From contig OY757917.1 of assembly GCA_963585895.1 (NCBI GenBank), positions 106,295,444 through 106,359,443 of the forward strand: DNA of 64,000 nucleotides, given 5' to 3'. Below, piece after piece: positions 44,743 to 58,400 of the stretch (positions within the stretch are counted from its first letter, which is position 1; every line of letters begins with the position of its first letter). The stretch comes from Sepioteuthis lessoniana. Its lineage: Eukaryota > Mollusca > Cephalopoda > Myopsida > Loliginidae. A program made the translations under genes and the position numbers. Below the pieces are notes generated by a model. It did not search any database and had not been told where the DNA came from. It was given only the letters and a program-made list of their open reading frames with translations.

Positions 44743-45667
44743 ACAGAGACAAAGAGATAGATGTATTGATTTGAAACAGACTCATTATATATGAATGAAA
44801 ATATTTCATAGCATTGAAGGCCACTATTTATAGTGTTTCAGTGAATGTTATTTTTTGTCATCTATCAGGTGCTTTTAGAGCCTTTTATTTGTTAAAATTT
44901 CAAACGCTTTAATGTTTTTTTGATGGATGGAAATTACTCATTTGTTATTCTTGACAAATGAAGTCAGAAGGATTTTGTTGCTCCGCACATCAAATAATGA
45001 AAATCTCACAAGTTTTTTTTGTTTTTTAATCAGGTTCAAAAATTTAGTTTTTAACTGGACTCGAACATCGAGAGTTATAATGTGTGAGAAATATGTAATT
45101 TAACCGGATGGTTGAAACAAATGGGAAAAAGTAAATTTTATAGGAACACAATTTAAAATGATACCGTCCTATCTGCTTGCATTTAAATAATGTTTAGACT
45201 CTAATTAGAAACAGCTGGGTAGTTGGCAAGTAAGCAGCTATGTAAAGTACTAAACAATAATTTATAGTTCTTATAAAACTATGTTATCGTTTTTGTAGAG
45301 ATAGTTGGCTAAATTTGGTTTCTTTGTTTAATGACATTAGAATAATACTAACATTGCAAGATTACTAATTAATCAAAATAAGAGAAAAAAAAAACCACAG
45401 ATTTATAACAAAATATAAAGAGTCTAACAAGATATCCACACGCACACACCCACGCACCAATATGTATTCATAACGATGAGCTTAAAAATGTATCAGTCCA
45501 TTGAATCAAATACATTCTGACACACAGCAAATACCAACAATTTCCTTTTAAAACATATATGCTTTTTTGACATATGTGTACGTGCATTTATACGTTTTTT
45601 TGTATGCGTAGACATACAGAAATGATCAAAGACTACACACACAAACACACACACGCACACACGTACA
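44743..45667. other. Unassigned AT-rich DNA
   Basis: No feature recognised. Confidence 0.45.
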
Positions 45668-45744
<77 letters not shown>

Positions 45745-45745
45745 C
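45668..45745. repeat. Compound microsatellite (CA)n-(TA)n
   Basis: Related imperfect CA-rich sequence extends on both sides (45,640-45,670 and 45,920-45,950). Confidence 0.95.
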
Positions 45746-46399
45746 TTTAAAAGAAAAATTAAAGTCTGATTGCAAAAGGAAGGAAAAAACTAAGAAGGGG
45801 AAAGAGAACAAAAATCTGCAGTGTACCATTTAAAATATATATGTACAATTGTATATTTACTTGACAGTACACACATGTATATATGTGCACACAGACATAT
45901 GTACCACACAGAGAAATCATACCTCTATGCACACGCACACGCACACACACAAAGAAAAAGCATTTATATCGACCAGGATTGTTCACAGACAATGAACTTC
46001 AATGGAACCATTCGCTGACAGGTAAATTGGAATCAACCAAAATAAAAACAATCAGAATATTTATTATGAAATCTTTAGAAATAACTTAACCATTTAAATA
46101 CCCTGAAGAGGACGTAATCGTCCAAAAATATGATTAGAACACATGTATATGAAATAATAACAACCTAAATATAAAATCTGAAATCATTTGTGGACATATT
46201 CTTTTAAAAATATTTACTTTACTCTCGTTAGACCATCAACAATCTGAGGGCAGATACATTCAGATTGTACCATAGCCCGATATGGATATGCGAAATGCAC
46301 ATACAATGTTCATATATATATAACATAGAACAATCTCGAAACACAAAAAACACTTACGACTTCTTAGTTCAGGTACGAAATTTTTTATTACCTTTGGGT
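45746..46399. other. Unassigned sequence
   Basis: Alternating purine-pyrimidine (CA/TA-rich) near 45,835-45,950; otherwise nothing recognised. Confidence 0.45.
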
Positions 46400-46684
46400 T
46401 TAAAGGTTCTTCGACATAAGGAGGGAGATACACATTCTTTCTATTCTGGCTTTTTTCATCTGCCACACATCTTGTGCGGCACCCGCCACAAGGCCACTGG
46501 CCTGGCTTCGGCGAGCAAGCGAAATCCAACCGCCTTCTCCTGAGGCAGGTCTCAGCTCTACTGACTTTTTGAAAATTCCAAAATCCTCCGCGCGTTTCCG
46601 GTGCGTGACGTCATTCGCACTAGCTAGCCCCGTTACCCATCTGGGGTATTGTGACATCTCTGAGTGACACGTCCGCTCCGCCAA
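46400..46684 (-). other. GC-richer segment with a 94-residue open frame, unrecognised
   Basis: The region 46,460-46,680 is noticeably less AT-rich than its surroundings and contains several CpGs. The minus frame starts MAERTCHSEMSQYPRW and includes RRSQASGLVAGAAQDVW. I do not recognise a domain. It could be a repeat fragment, a short host exon or chance. No splice or promoter evidence was established. Confidence 0.3.
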
Positions 46685-47582
46685 TATATTTCAAGATCTT
46701 CCCAAAGAAAATTTACATGGGAGTAAATATCCGCAGCAAGAACTCGAATCACCGATTCAATTTTCTACGATGACAAAAATTGCACTCATAGTTTCTAGTT
46801 ATATGTGAGTTAGAATGTTATTTACAACAGGTTTAGTTACCAGTTATGCAAAACTCACCAGTAGACAAATTTGGTTTGGTTAGTTGGGTTTTATGGCATA
46901 TCAGCCTTTGCAGGTTATTCAAAGCCAAATCCATTTTTATGTTAATAATCAGATCTATTTAAAACAATCAGTTTAGTATGAGTTCACAGTTTAATTGTAA
47001 AAAATATTTCTATTTCAAACTATTTAAGCAGTTATATATAATAAATCAGTTTAGTGTAATTCCAGTTTCAATGTCAAAAACAGTTCAATTTCAAAAAATT
47101 CAGTTTAGCATAAGTACGCAGTTTAAATGTTGGTACAGTTCTATTGTTAAAAATATTTCTATTTCTAGCTATTCAGTTTAGTCAGGCATTTCAAATTCAG
47201 CTAATTTAGTTTAGTATAAGTACAGATTTTGTTTACACACAGTTAAATGTCAAAACAGTTCTATATTAAACAATCAGTTTAGTGTAAATACAGTTTTGAT
47301 GTCAAAAACAGTTCTATTTCAAATACTTTAGTTTAGCATAAGTACGCAGTTTAAATTTAACTACGGTTTAATTGTCTGAAACATTTCTATTTCAAGCTAC
47401 TCAGTTTAATTAAACAATTTAGTTTAGCAAAAGTATGCCGTTAGTTCTATTTAAGCCATAGATAGGGCCCTATCAGTTGCCACCACGCCGGGCCAGAGTG
47501 GACCTGGGAGTAATGACAATGAAGGAGTGCTCTACATTCCCCAACCCCCCAGCATTACTGAGACCTCACCATCAGACTGTTT

Positions 47583-47875
47583 GGGAGGTGCCCGTGGTGT
47601 AGTCGTTATCGCCGTAGGAAATGAACACGGCGATACGAGTTCAAATCCTGGACGAGACTGATTGCATTTCACATAGCACTAATACCCTTGGGAAAGGTAT
47701 GAATCCAATAATTCTCCCTCCAGCTATGGGTAAATAGTAGGACAGACTAGGTTCTTCAGCCATGGTTAGGCAACTAGTCTAGGAGAAGGAAAACTCTGAA
47801 TTCAAACCTGTTAAACTCCGCTTAAAAATTGACCTTGAGTCATATCCTGCCCGAGCAGAGGGGTTGGTAAATAGT
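47583..47875 (+). mobile_element. tRNA-derived SINE, family 2, nested in the foldback element
   Basis: 293 bp with head ggaggtgcccgtggtgtagt and B-box region gatacgagttcaaatcctgg. It is flanked by a perfect 15-bp duplication, accatcagactgttt, at 47,568-47,582 and 47,876-47,890. Confidence 0.95.
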
Positions 47876-48100
47876 ACCATCAGACTGTTTACTGTCATAT
47901 ACAGAATACTCATTGGTGGGGGGAAGACCCCTCAGCAGAGGAGAGTCGGTGTATTCTACAGCCCCAGCCGACTGGGCAACACACAGAGTTAATGTCACAA
48001 CAGTTTTATTTCAGATAATTCAGTTTAGCATAAGTACGCTGTTTTAATGTCAAAACATTTCTATTTCAAACAATTCAGTTCAGCATAAATACGCAGTTTA

Positions 48101-48991
48101 CATGGTGGAACGACAAAATTGTCGTCCTAAATAAAACAACACAACAGCTTTATTTTAAAACTTTTATTGAAAAAATCAATTCATATAACTTGATTATCTA
48201 GTAGAGCTGACATCTATTCAATGTAGCCGCCTTCAGCCTCAATAACCGCCTCGATACGGATCTGGAACTGGGAGCATGCCTTTTCCACAGGCGCCGGCGG
48301 GAGCTCGGCGAATACTCGGCGGATTACGGCGATCAGGCTGGCTTTGTTGGTGTGGGAGGTCATGTTGGTGATTTTCTAGACGTATGACCAAACGAATTAG
48401 TCCAGCGGGTTCAGTTCAGCAACCTGATGGGCTTGATTAGCCTGAGGTTCTTTGTCTCCTCAGTCAAGATCTGGCTTGTCTGGCACCTGTCGGACCTTTA
48501 CTTCAAGTCCTCCTTCACACATGCATTCACAGTTGTGTGTGAGACGCTTAAATCTCTGGCAATCTGCCGAATAGGCCGCTAGGGAGTTTCGTCAATGAAT
48601 CCTGAACCTTTTCGATGAACTCCTTGGCCCAGGTCTTCCTGGCGGTGTCCTCAGCCTTGGTCCTCAGCTCCACCACCCCCAAAGGGTTGCCCTATGCGTT
48701 GAGCTATACCCTCAAGTGTTGAATCGTCCGGATTTGCATTTTGAAGGTGCTGGCAATGGTCCTATTGTCATAACTTGGATCAGTAGAGATCAAGAGTTGT
48801 ACAGCGGCGCATCTCCGATCTCGCTCGTTGAACATTGTGTCACTTTCAGACATGATAAAAGGCTCCTATCGCTCTTGAGATTTGTACACAACTGGCCAAC
48901 TACTAGATGGTCTGCAACAAAAAAAGTAAACCGGTTTTCCTTAAACGGAAATGGAATCGTGTCGTCTTTTCAATTCTATCGTTCCACCCTG
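48101..48991 (-). mobile_element. Mariner-type element, internally deleted, nested in the foldback element
   Basis: Terminal repeats catggtggaacgacaaaatt and, inverted, aattctatcgttccaccctg are flanked by TA (48,099-48,100 and 48,992-48,993). Minus-strand coding remnants include MSESDTMFNERDRRCAAVQL with the helix-turn-helix region near 48,730-48,855. Near 48,220-48,350 is the C-terminal block ending in VIEAEGGYIE-like sequence, read across frames. At ~890 bp it is shorter than an autonomous mariner and lacks the catalytic centre. Confidence 0.75.
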
Positions 48992-49754
48992 TACATGTAT
49001 AAAGACAGTAAACTCCAACCACCGTTTAGTTCTATTCAACCAATAGATAGGACCCTTATCAGGTGCTACCACACCGGGCCAGAGTAAGACCACAACAATG
49101 AGTGTCCTTGATATTACAATAAACAATCTGATGGTGAGGTTCCAGGAATGCTAAGGCTTTGGGGAATGTAGAGCACCCCTTCATTGGCATCGCTCCCAGG
49201 TCCATTCTGACCTGGCGTGGTAGCACCTGATAGGGCTCTATCTATGGGTTAAATCGAACTAACGGCATACTTATGCTAAACTGAATTGTTTAACTAAAAC
49301 TGAATAGCTTGAAATAGAATTGTTTTTGACAACTAAACCGTACTTACATTTGAAATGTGTGCTTATTCTAAACTGAATTATCTGAAATGGAACTGTTTTT
49401 TTACATTGAAACAGTACTTTCACTAAATTGATTTGTTTAATATAGAACTGTTTTGACATTTAACTGTGTATCAAAAAATCTGTACTCATGCTAAACTGAA
49501 TTGTTTCAAATAGAACTGACTATTTGCATATAAATGGATTTGGTGTTAAATAACCTACAAAGGTTGATATGCCATAAAACCCAAACAACCCACTATTGTA
49601 ATATACTTGGACTTTAAGGAAATTTTTCAAATTTAGATTATCTTACTTCAAATACTTGAGTGTTTTACCGAGGCTAGAATTATACGTTTTCTGGCATATC
49701 TCTTCATAAAAAGATAATATTATTTGTTTCGTATCCTCAGTGAAAAGACTTACT

Positions 49755-49756
<2 letters not shown>

Positions 49757-49849
<93 letters not shown>
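49757..49849. repeat. Compound microsatellite (TA)n-(TG)n
   Basis: TA then TG repeat. A CA/TA compound repeat follows at 49,940-50,075. Confidence 0.95.
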
Positions 49850-49850
<1 letters not shown>

Positions 49851-50015
49851 TTTATAAAAAACTCTTTATTATTTTTTTTCGGATTTTGTTTAAATTTACT
49901 TTTTTAGATATAGATTGTTGTGGGTAAATTGCTTTGATGGCGAACACGCGCACACACACACGCACAGACACACATAAACACGCTTGCTCATACACACGCA
50001 TACAAACATATATGT

Positions 50016-50078
<63 letters not shown>

Positions 50079-50084
50079 TTATAA

Positions 50085-50836
50085 AATATTCACCAACACC
50101 TTAGAATAGGTTTTCGTTATGCATTTAGTACCCTACCATTTTTCTTCGAGTTTCCTGCCTGTCTGTTATCTTTTTTGTTCTCTTGAACATGTACTGGAGT
50201 TAAAAGCAAAGTATAAAACGTCTATGAGCCAGCGATAAAACATTTTATTCCCCGAGGAAAAAGAGAAATAAATATGACAAAACACAATGTCGACAGCAGC
50301 GGAAAGGAACCCATCGCTTATATTTCGTCGCCGTGAAAAGTGGCAACCTGAATAAATCATACCATTATAATTGTCATTCGTTCTTTTTCCCTCACAACTC
50401 GTCGAATATATTTTTTCTTTCCTTTTTTAATTCTTTTTTACACAGTTGTTGTTGTTCTCTTTCAGAGCGTAGCTGAGCGAAAGGAAAAATTATTCTCTGT
50501 CTTCCAAGGGGTCCCGTATTTTAGTCCGGGGCCTTGAGGATAAAAAAAAAGGAAATGTCATGATCGGCCAACAGTTAGAGTCCTACGTTCGGTGCAGAGG
50601 GGTAACTGTTTGATTTTTCTTTTTTTTGTTGTTTCATTTGTTTTTCTTTTTAAATAACATTCTTTATTATTTATTGTGTATCTGAGACTCATGCATCTTG
50701 CACGTCAGTCATACGTAAATATCTTTGGAAAATCTGAGTGAATTGGAGAGTGATAAGAAAAATAGGTAAGCATTGTAAACGTGACATATTTCATCAGGGT
50801 GTGAAAGCAGCTTTTATATTTATACCTGAGACTTTC

Positions 50837-50838
<2 letters not shown>
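50085..50838. other. Unassigned sequence
   Basis: No recognisable feature; several short pyrimidine-rich stretches (50,400-50,450 and 50,610-50,660). Confidence 0.45.
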
Positions 50839-50892
<54 letters not shown>

Positions 50893-50917
50893 TATATATA
50901 TATATATATATATATCT
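50839..50917. repeat. Compound microsatellite (CT)n-(TA)n
   Basis: CT repeat to 50,889 then TA repeat; overlapping frames are translated repeat. Confidence 0.95.
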
Positions 50918-51670
50918 ACTGATGTAATGCATTCTTTTTACAAAACAAATATTTCTTTTTCAACGTAATACTCATCGCTATAAATGCATTTCATGCAACC
51001 ACCACTACGCCATTAATTACTCAGATTGATGATTACGTTTTGAAACATTCTGGTGAGGATTTTGGCAATAACTTCGTAATTGTATGGACAGAATAATGAT
51101 CCACGCTTATGTATGTTATCAGAAAAAAAAAAACAACAACAAAGTAACGAACAAGAATAAAAGAGTATCCTGATGCAAATGTTGCTGTAAAAATGATTCC
51201 TCTTTAGAGGAACAATGTTTCAAGTACTGGTAGAAAATAGACTTATATGGTTTACTTTGGAGCAACTGAGAGACCCGGGAAGGAATTTTTCGATAATCAT
51301 AAATTAGCTTTCCTGAAAAAAACATTACGCAAACACCACCATGTTGTCAAATTACATGGGAATTGGAAATACGAATTACTTAAAATGATTAACATGTGAT
51401 ATCATTATTATAACGTCAGTTTTTCTTGATAAATAAAAAGCAGTTATAAGTGTACCTAGTGAAAGTACCCTACTCAATAAATATAATTGCGTCAATATGG
51501 CAATATTTTGAAAAAAAATCCAGGACAACTCTCAGATTTGTGTCTTACAAACTTTTTAATATTCCTTGATTTAAGACGTATATAGTGGTAATATACGTAT
51601 TTAATCATATATTAATGTTTATTCTTAATGTTCAAAATATTTTGAAACTTAAAAGTATATGTTAAGTATC
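50918..51670. other. Unassigned AT-rich DNA
   Basis: Nothing recognised. Confidence 0.45.
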
Positions 51671-52030
51671 CGAAACCCTACCGTATAATCTGGAACGAGC
51701 TGCCGCGGGCATTGACCTCCATGCCAATGCTCACAAAACGGAATACATGTGCTTTAATCAAACAGGTGAAATCTCCATACTAAACAGTGGCTCTGTGAAA
51801 CTAGTTGACAGGTTCGCCTACTTAGGAAGCAGTGTCTCATCAACCGGGACAGACATCGACAGGTGACTAATAAAGTCATGGAGAGCTTACAATAGGCTAT
51901 CGGTTACACGGAAGTCAGACATGACCAATAAAATAAAACGCAGTTTCTTCCAAGAAACAACCCTGTCCATACTGCTATATGGATGTACTATACGGACACT
52001 AAGTAAACGAATGGAGAAAAAGCTAGAAAC
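51671..52030 (+). mobile_element. RTE-like LINE, internal fragment
   Basis: Corresponds to about 25,617-25,975 of the long copy. Coding pieces after the YxDD region include AGIDLHANAHKTEYMCFNQ-like and FAYLGSSVSSTGTDI-like blocks and end at KRMEKKLE. It lacks the usual 3' end, so it is truncated at both sides. In-frame stops are present. Confidence 0.8.
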
Positions 52031-54521
52031 AGAATGCTAATCCAGCAAGCGGACCATTACACTTGGCGAGTTGCCCTCTACCAAATATATAATATACCGA
52101 TCTGTCGAGCAGATGCTTATAATGAGCCGATAGTATTTCTGACAGTTGGATAAACGAGTCTTCTTTTTGTACATAAATGTCTAATTCATCCAATCTTGAA
52201 TTTACAGATTTTAGCACATTGCTGTATTTTGCAAGTATTATGGGTCATACCATCATCTGCTCATAATTATTTTCATTTTCATCCTCATGGTCTTATAACA
52301 TAGCTACATCACTAACTGGCGATCGGTCCAAAAATATGCTAAAAGAATTATGTGATGAGGCTTCACTCTTGTAGCTCTGCTTCATCGTTGACTTTGTTCC
52401 TAATGTTATTCTGATCGGGAAATATAGACAAATAAGAGTTGCATCTATGTGTTGAATAAATCTGTTTAAACATTACTAGGAATTCATTAATAATGGTTCG
52501 GTAACCGAGCTTGCTAAATATTACACTAAACCGTGCGTCTGTTTGAACATTATTTGTATTAGTCAGGAATACTTTAAACTATATAACTATATAGAAAAAT
52601 ATTTCTATGAGGAATAAATAGTTGAAGGTATAATTTCAAAGAATGGTTATCATTACTCTCAGAAGCCGTATATTTGCTTGAAATACTTCAAAAAATTTTG
52701 CAACAAGGACATTGTTTCTATTGGATAAGAATACTTGAAACCATAAAACTGTGTGCATATTTTTTGTATAAGGAACTTGAAGCTGTGTTTAACCAATGAT
52801 TATTCTTATAAGATATGTGAAATTATATAAACCTTGCCAAATATAAAATGGGTTCGGTGTTAATAAGACTTGTAAGGGTTGGCAAGTTGTGAATGAACAA
52901 AGCAACGGAACAGACAAACAAGCCGAAACCGATATGATGTATGGTTTTGCATTATATTGATTTTGTTTAGGGAGTGTTTACTACAATATTTACAAAGATA
53001 TATAAGATTTCTTTAAACTTCTGTCGATATTGTTTTTGTTGGTCACATGCATAAATTTGCCTCCAGTTGTTTTTTTTTTTTCGTTTGACTTAGATTTTAG
53101 TTTTTATTATTTCATAGGCCTTTCTTTCATTATTTTAAGATGTAGATTTTTTTAAACCTCATTCTAAGTCCAAAAAAGTAATTGCTAAAATTCATGTTAA
53201 TTCCTTTTTCGCAGATATTTAAATCTTATCAAAAGATTGTCAATAAAAACATGGGCAATTTCTTTTGAGAAACGAATGAAATTATTACAGTCATTATGTA
53301 AGTACGCATTTTTAGAAAGCAATTATAATTAAACTTGATTAGTTTCCTTCAAAATCAACCATTATGTTTTGTGTTGCTAACTGGTTCATCAACTTTCAAG
53401 CTTTTGAAGTTTATTTGAAAAAAAAATCTGTATATTTTTCGCTGCCTTCTACCTGACAGGATTTTACACAAGGCTTTTTTTTTATGATGGCGGTTTTAGG
53501 AAAGTATATCTTTGTGGTACTGAAGAGACATTGAATCCTTGTTGTGACCCCACAATTGCAACAAGATGAAGAACGTGAAACTCTGTTAAACATACACCAA
53601 AATATATTTGCTGCTTGGTACCAAGCAGTTTCCAGGAGGAAAATGGGTGTATGGAAACCTGAGACTACCACGTCAACTTGACAATTATAAGCAATATATT
53701 ATAATGGGAAAGAGAGAGCAGACACGGACTTTACCATCTTTCCTGGTTCTAAAATGTCTATTTATTGGGTCTAACTCCTTCTTTAAAGCGCTCACCCAAA
53801 CATGGAGCTTGTAAACTTTCTTCTCCTTATATCTCCGTGGCTCATATTCTACCGACGTCTTCACCTTATCACTTCTCACCGTCTACTCTTACCGTCGCCC
53901 ACTCACTTCAGATTGCCGTTCGGTGGAAGAGACATCCGCTTCCTGTGAATATGCACAAAGGATCATCTGAACTATAGTCCTCCATAGTCATTTTTTAATT
54001 ACCAAGTGTCCCTCAGCCTTGTTATTCAGTGACTACTGCCTGCTTTATTTATCTATTTATTTATTCAATTTCCCATGAGCCGCTTAATTACGTTACAAAA
54101 GGGGTGGAGACGCGTGCCCTGCTGAACGATGTTGGTCATAGGTTCACTGGGTGCAATGTAAGCTACATGATCTTGCTGAAACTTTGACTTACTAACTGCA
54201 ATGTGAGTCTTGCTCATATAACTGCTCAAAGCTTGAAATCAAACACCGAATGAACAAAAATAAAGAAGAATTAAATGTTTTTATTAAAAATTATTTCATC
54301 AGTTTAATTAAAGAGAAAAAAAACCGAATAATTTGAAATAATACATCTGTTTGATTTTCAGAAACTTAACCTAAAACATGGTTTTGATTCATTTTTTCCC
54401 AAATAAATTTACTTATTTGCTTTCTATTTGCATAATAAGTTATTATAGGATTATTGTGCTAAATAACACCGTCATACTCATCATTATCATCATCAAGACA
54501 GGTTGACAGCATGTATTCCCT
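52031..54521. other. Unassigned sequence
   Basis: The longest non-repeat stretch. Small frames occur, such as 52,023-52,217 minus (MLKSVNSRLDELDIYVQKED) and 53,411-53,671 minus, but none shows a domain I recognise. A host exon cannot be excluded, but no splice-site-bounded conserved frame was evident. Confidence 0.4.

Positions 54522-54555
<34 letters not shown>
54522..54555. repeat. (CT)n microsatellite
   Basis: About 34 bp of CT repeat. Confidence 0.9.
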
Positions 54556-54560
<5 letters not shown>

Positions 54561-54711
54561 CAGCCATGGCTCTTGGAATATTTTTTACATTGGTCCGTAT
54601 TCTCATGTTACAGATGAATGTAGAATTTTGTTAGGCACCAACATCGACGTTACTATGTGTAGGAGGTCTAGAGGAGAATGTCAACTATGAGATCGGCCTT
54701 TGTTTCATGTC

Positions 54712-56880
54712 GTTTGATTTTATGGCATATCAAACATTGTAGGTTATTTAATGCCTTATCCTTTATATTAAATATATATGTATATGATTTGGTTTGGCTT
54801 GGTTTGGTTTTATGGCTTATAAACCATTGTAGGTTATTTAATGCCAAATCCTTTTTATACGTATATATTGAATATGATTTCTAAACATATTTTTAGAAAA
54901 CACGTTTAATCGAGCCTGAGCTGATTTTTTGAACAGACTTAGTTTCACTTATTTCTAATAAAACCGGCTCATTGGTTAGAGTGTACGCCAATGGTATGGA
55001 AGACCAGAGTTCAATCCATGGAAGAGTTATACCAAAGACTTAAAAATGATACTTGATATCTCCTTGCTTAACACTTAGCATTATAAGATACGTATCAAAA
55101 GGTAAAGTGGAGCAATCCCGGAAAAGGTGTAGCGCCCCCACCACATTGGTGTAGTAGCTATTGAAAAGGGAGCCTTTGGTTCGTCCTCGACTACAGTCGC
55201 AAACCTTACTTACTTATTTCTAATACGTATAATTCTACTTTCTATTAATTAGTCATTTGTACGCAGTTAAAGGTCTTCAAGTAATTCTATTTAACACGGA
55301 CAAATCAAAAAACATCAGTCATTTGTTTAAACACAATTAAATGATTAAACAGTTCTATTTCAAGCAATTCCGTTTAACATAAATTATTTGTTTGCATTCA
55401 GTTTCAATGTCAAAGATAGGGCCCAATCAGGTGCTACCACTCCGGACCAGAGTGAACCTAGGAGTGATGTTAATCAAGAGGTACTCAGCTTTCCCCAAAG
55501 CTCCAACATTATTGAAACCTCACCATCGGATTGTTTAGTGTCATCTCCAGAACACTCGTTGGGGGAGTCGTATTCTTCTGCAGAGATGCTGTTGGTGTAT
55601 TCCACAGTCCCAGTCAACTGAGCCAGAGTTTAATTTTGCTTTTCGAGCTGTGCCCTGAAAATATTTCTCTATTTACTTGGATGTTTTACATAGTGGATTT
55701 AAGTGTCCGAACAATTTTTTTTTTTTTGCGTGTTGCTCCTTCAAATATTTCTTCAAAACACTACGCAGCATCCGTTAATAGTTCCCACCAATCTATTATT
55801 CCCAGCATTTTGTTTGATTCCAGATGTGCTGCATAACATTAAAAAAAAAATTTGTTATTGGACAGGCCTATTTTTCTCATTGATAAGTATATTTATTTAC
55901 GGAATGAAAAATATTACCACTCTTCAGCAAATCTAAATTGTTTTATACATGACTTAGTTACAAGCAAAATAATTCAGAATGTTATCTTTAGTGAGTGGAA
56001 ACTGCATTCAACACTAATAGCACACATACTTTGATAAAATTAACTTTCCGAAAATTCGGAGATGTGTTTATTTATTGTCGAAAACATTTTTAAGCTCCGT
56101 GTTCATGAACGTTTTTATAAATAAAATATATCAAATTATTTAGTTAGCGCAGTTTTCATAATTACATGTTCGTTTTTCAAGAATCTTACGAGGAAGCATC
56201 TTTATAAGAAATACTTTTTCGTATTTTAATGATTATTGCAAATTCTATAAAAATGAATGAAGCATTGATTTTTGCTAGTTTATTCATCAATATGTCTTAC
56301 GTTTACTAAACTATAACATTTCCATGCCCAGTATAGAAAGAACGAGGTATTTAAATTGACCCAGTCTGCTCGGGAAGCACAATACACCCACTGCATCTGT
56401 GCAGAAGGTTAACATTCCCTCAACGATTGTCCTGCATATGGCACTAAAATCTAAGGGTGCGGCTCCAATAATGCTGGAGCTTTGGGGAATGCGGAGTACC
56501 TCTTTATTGCCATTTATCCCAGGTCCATTCTGCCCCGGAGGGGTACCAAATGATAGGGTCCTATCAATATAGGGTTAAATAGAACTAAACTACTTTCTTA
56601 CGTTAAACCGAATTGTTTGAAATAGAACAGTTTTAATATTTTACTGTGTGTAAATAAATGACTGATATTTAATTGGATCATTAGTGATAGATAGCAACAC
56701 TTGGAAACATTTGACTTTTCTGAAAAAAACTGTATAGCTTGAAATAGAACTGATTTTGACATTTAAACTGTACACTTATGCTAAACTGAATTGTTTGAAA
56801 TACAATTATTTATATGAATAAAAATGGATTTAGCATTAAATAACCAATAATAGTTGATATGATATAAAACCAAACTATAA
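54712..56880. mobile_element. Foldback-type element with subterminal minisatellite, copy 2
   Basis: The left end has the reversed hairpin module twice (54,718-54,762 and 54,808-54,851; ttgtaggttatttaatgcc in both). The right end has it once (56,834-56,872). Degenerate subterminal repeats lie at 55,255-55,415 (plus) and 56,580-56,825 (minus). Inner blocks are at 55,417-55,640 (plus) and 56,340-56,575 (minus). The ~700-bp spacer 55,641-56,339 has no recognised coding region. The architecture matches copy 1 at 46,861-49,592. Confidence 0.5.
54961..55211 (+). mobile_element. tRNA-derived SINE, family 3, with target-site duplication
   Basis: Starts aaaccggctcattggttagag. B-box region gagttcaatccatgg is near 55,008. 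It is flanked by a perfect 14-bp duplication, acttatttctaata, at 54,947-54,960 and 55,212-55,225. Confidence 0.95.
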
Positions 56881-57300
<420 letters not shown>

Positions 57301-57636
57301 TGTGTTTGTAAGTATTGTTGGCAGTTGTTTTATTTTACATAGTTATGAATCTAAAAGACAACAAATTAGCGATATCCAACTGCATGTAAATATAAAATAT
57401 GGAAAAAAACAACATATTCAGAGGTTAGATTTTTTACATAATAATACATAAACGTTTCAGTTCGAAAGAACATCTTCCGGGTAAATAATAGATGTTAAAT
57501 GTTTAATCTGAAAAAATATTTTCTCCGATGAATCATTTAAAATCATTATTTAGCCCCGAAGATACATCTTTTTCAATGAAAAATTTGCTTGTTGTCTGCA
57601 ATAAAAACAATATATTATTCCATATTCTTTATGTAA

Positions 57637-58279
<643 letters not shown>

Positions 58280-58309
58280 ATATATATATATAAATATATA
58301 TACATATAC

Positions 58310-58341
<32 letters not shown>

Positions 58342-58400
58342 GGAGGGAGAGAAAGAGTGTGAGAGAGAGAAAGAGAAAGAGAAAGAGGGAGAAAGAGAGA
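58280..58400. repeat. (TA)n and imperfect (GA)n microsatellite
   Basis: TA-rich to 58,326 then GA-rich with A and G interruptions. Confidence 0.9.

Larger units (their letters stand above)
46861..49592. mobile_element. Foldback-type element with subterminal minisatellite, copy 1
   Basis: The two ends are inverted copies. The left end reads tgggttttatggcatatcag ... ggttattcaaagcc (46,888-46,935) and the right end gttaaataacctacaaaggt ... tgccataaaaccca (49,545-49,581). Inside each end lies an array of degenerate ~55-bp repeats (cagtttagcataagtacgca and ttctatttcaaacaattcag) in opposite orientations (46,945-47,455, 47,995-48,100 and 49,250-49,530). Inner blocks (gataggRccctatcaggtg, gccagagtggacctggg) are also inverted about a centre near 49,092. 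No coding region was recognised. Without the nested SINE and mariner the element would be about 1.5 kb. Confidence 0.55.

Noticed and set aside
46945..47460. CRISPR-like spaced repeats
   Set aside because: Repeats are degenerate and contiguous, without constant repeats and unique spacers, in an animal genome context. They are subterminal minisatellite repeats.
52023..52217. Host exon candidate (64-residue minus frame)
   Set aside because: It has no recognisable domain, no clear splice borders, and overlaps the end of a LINE fragment.
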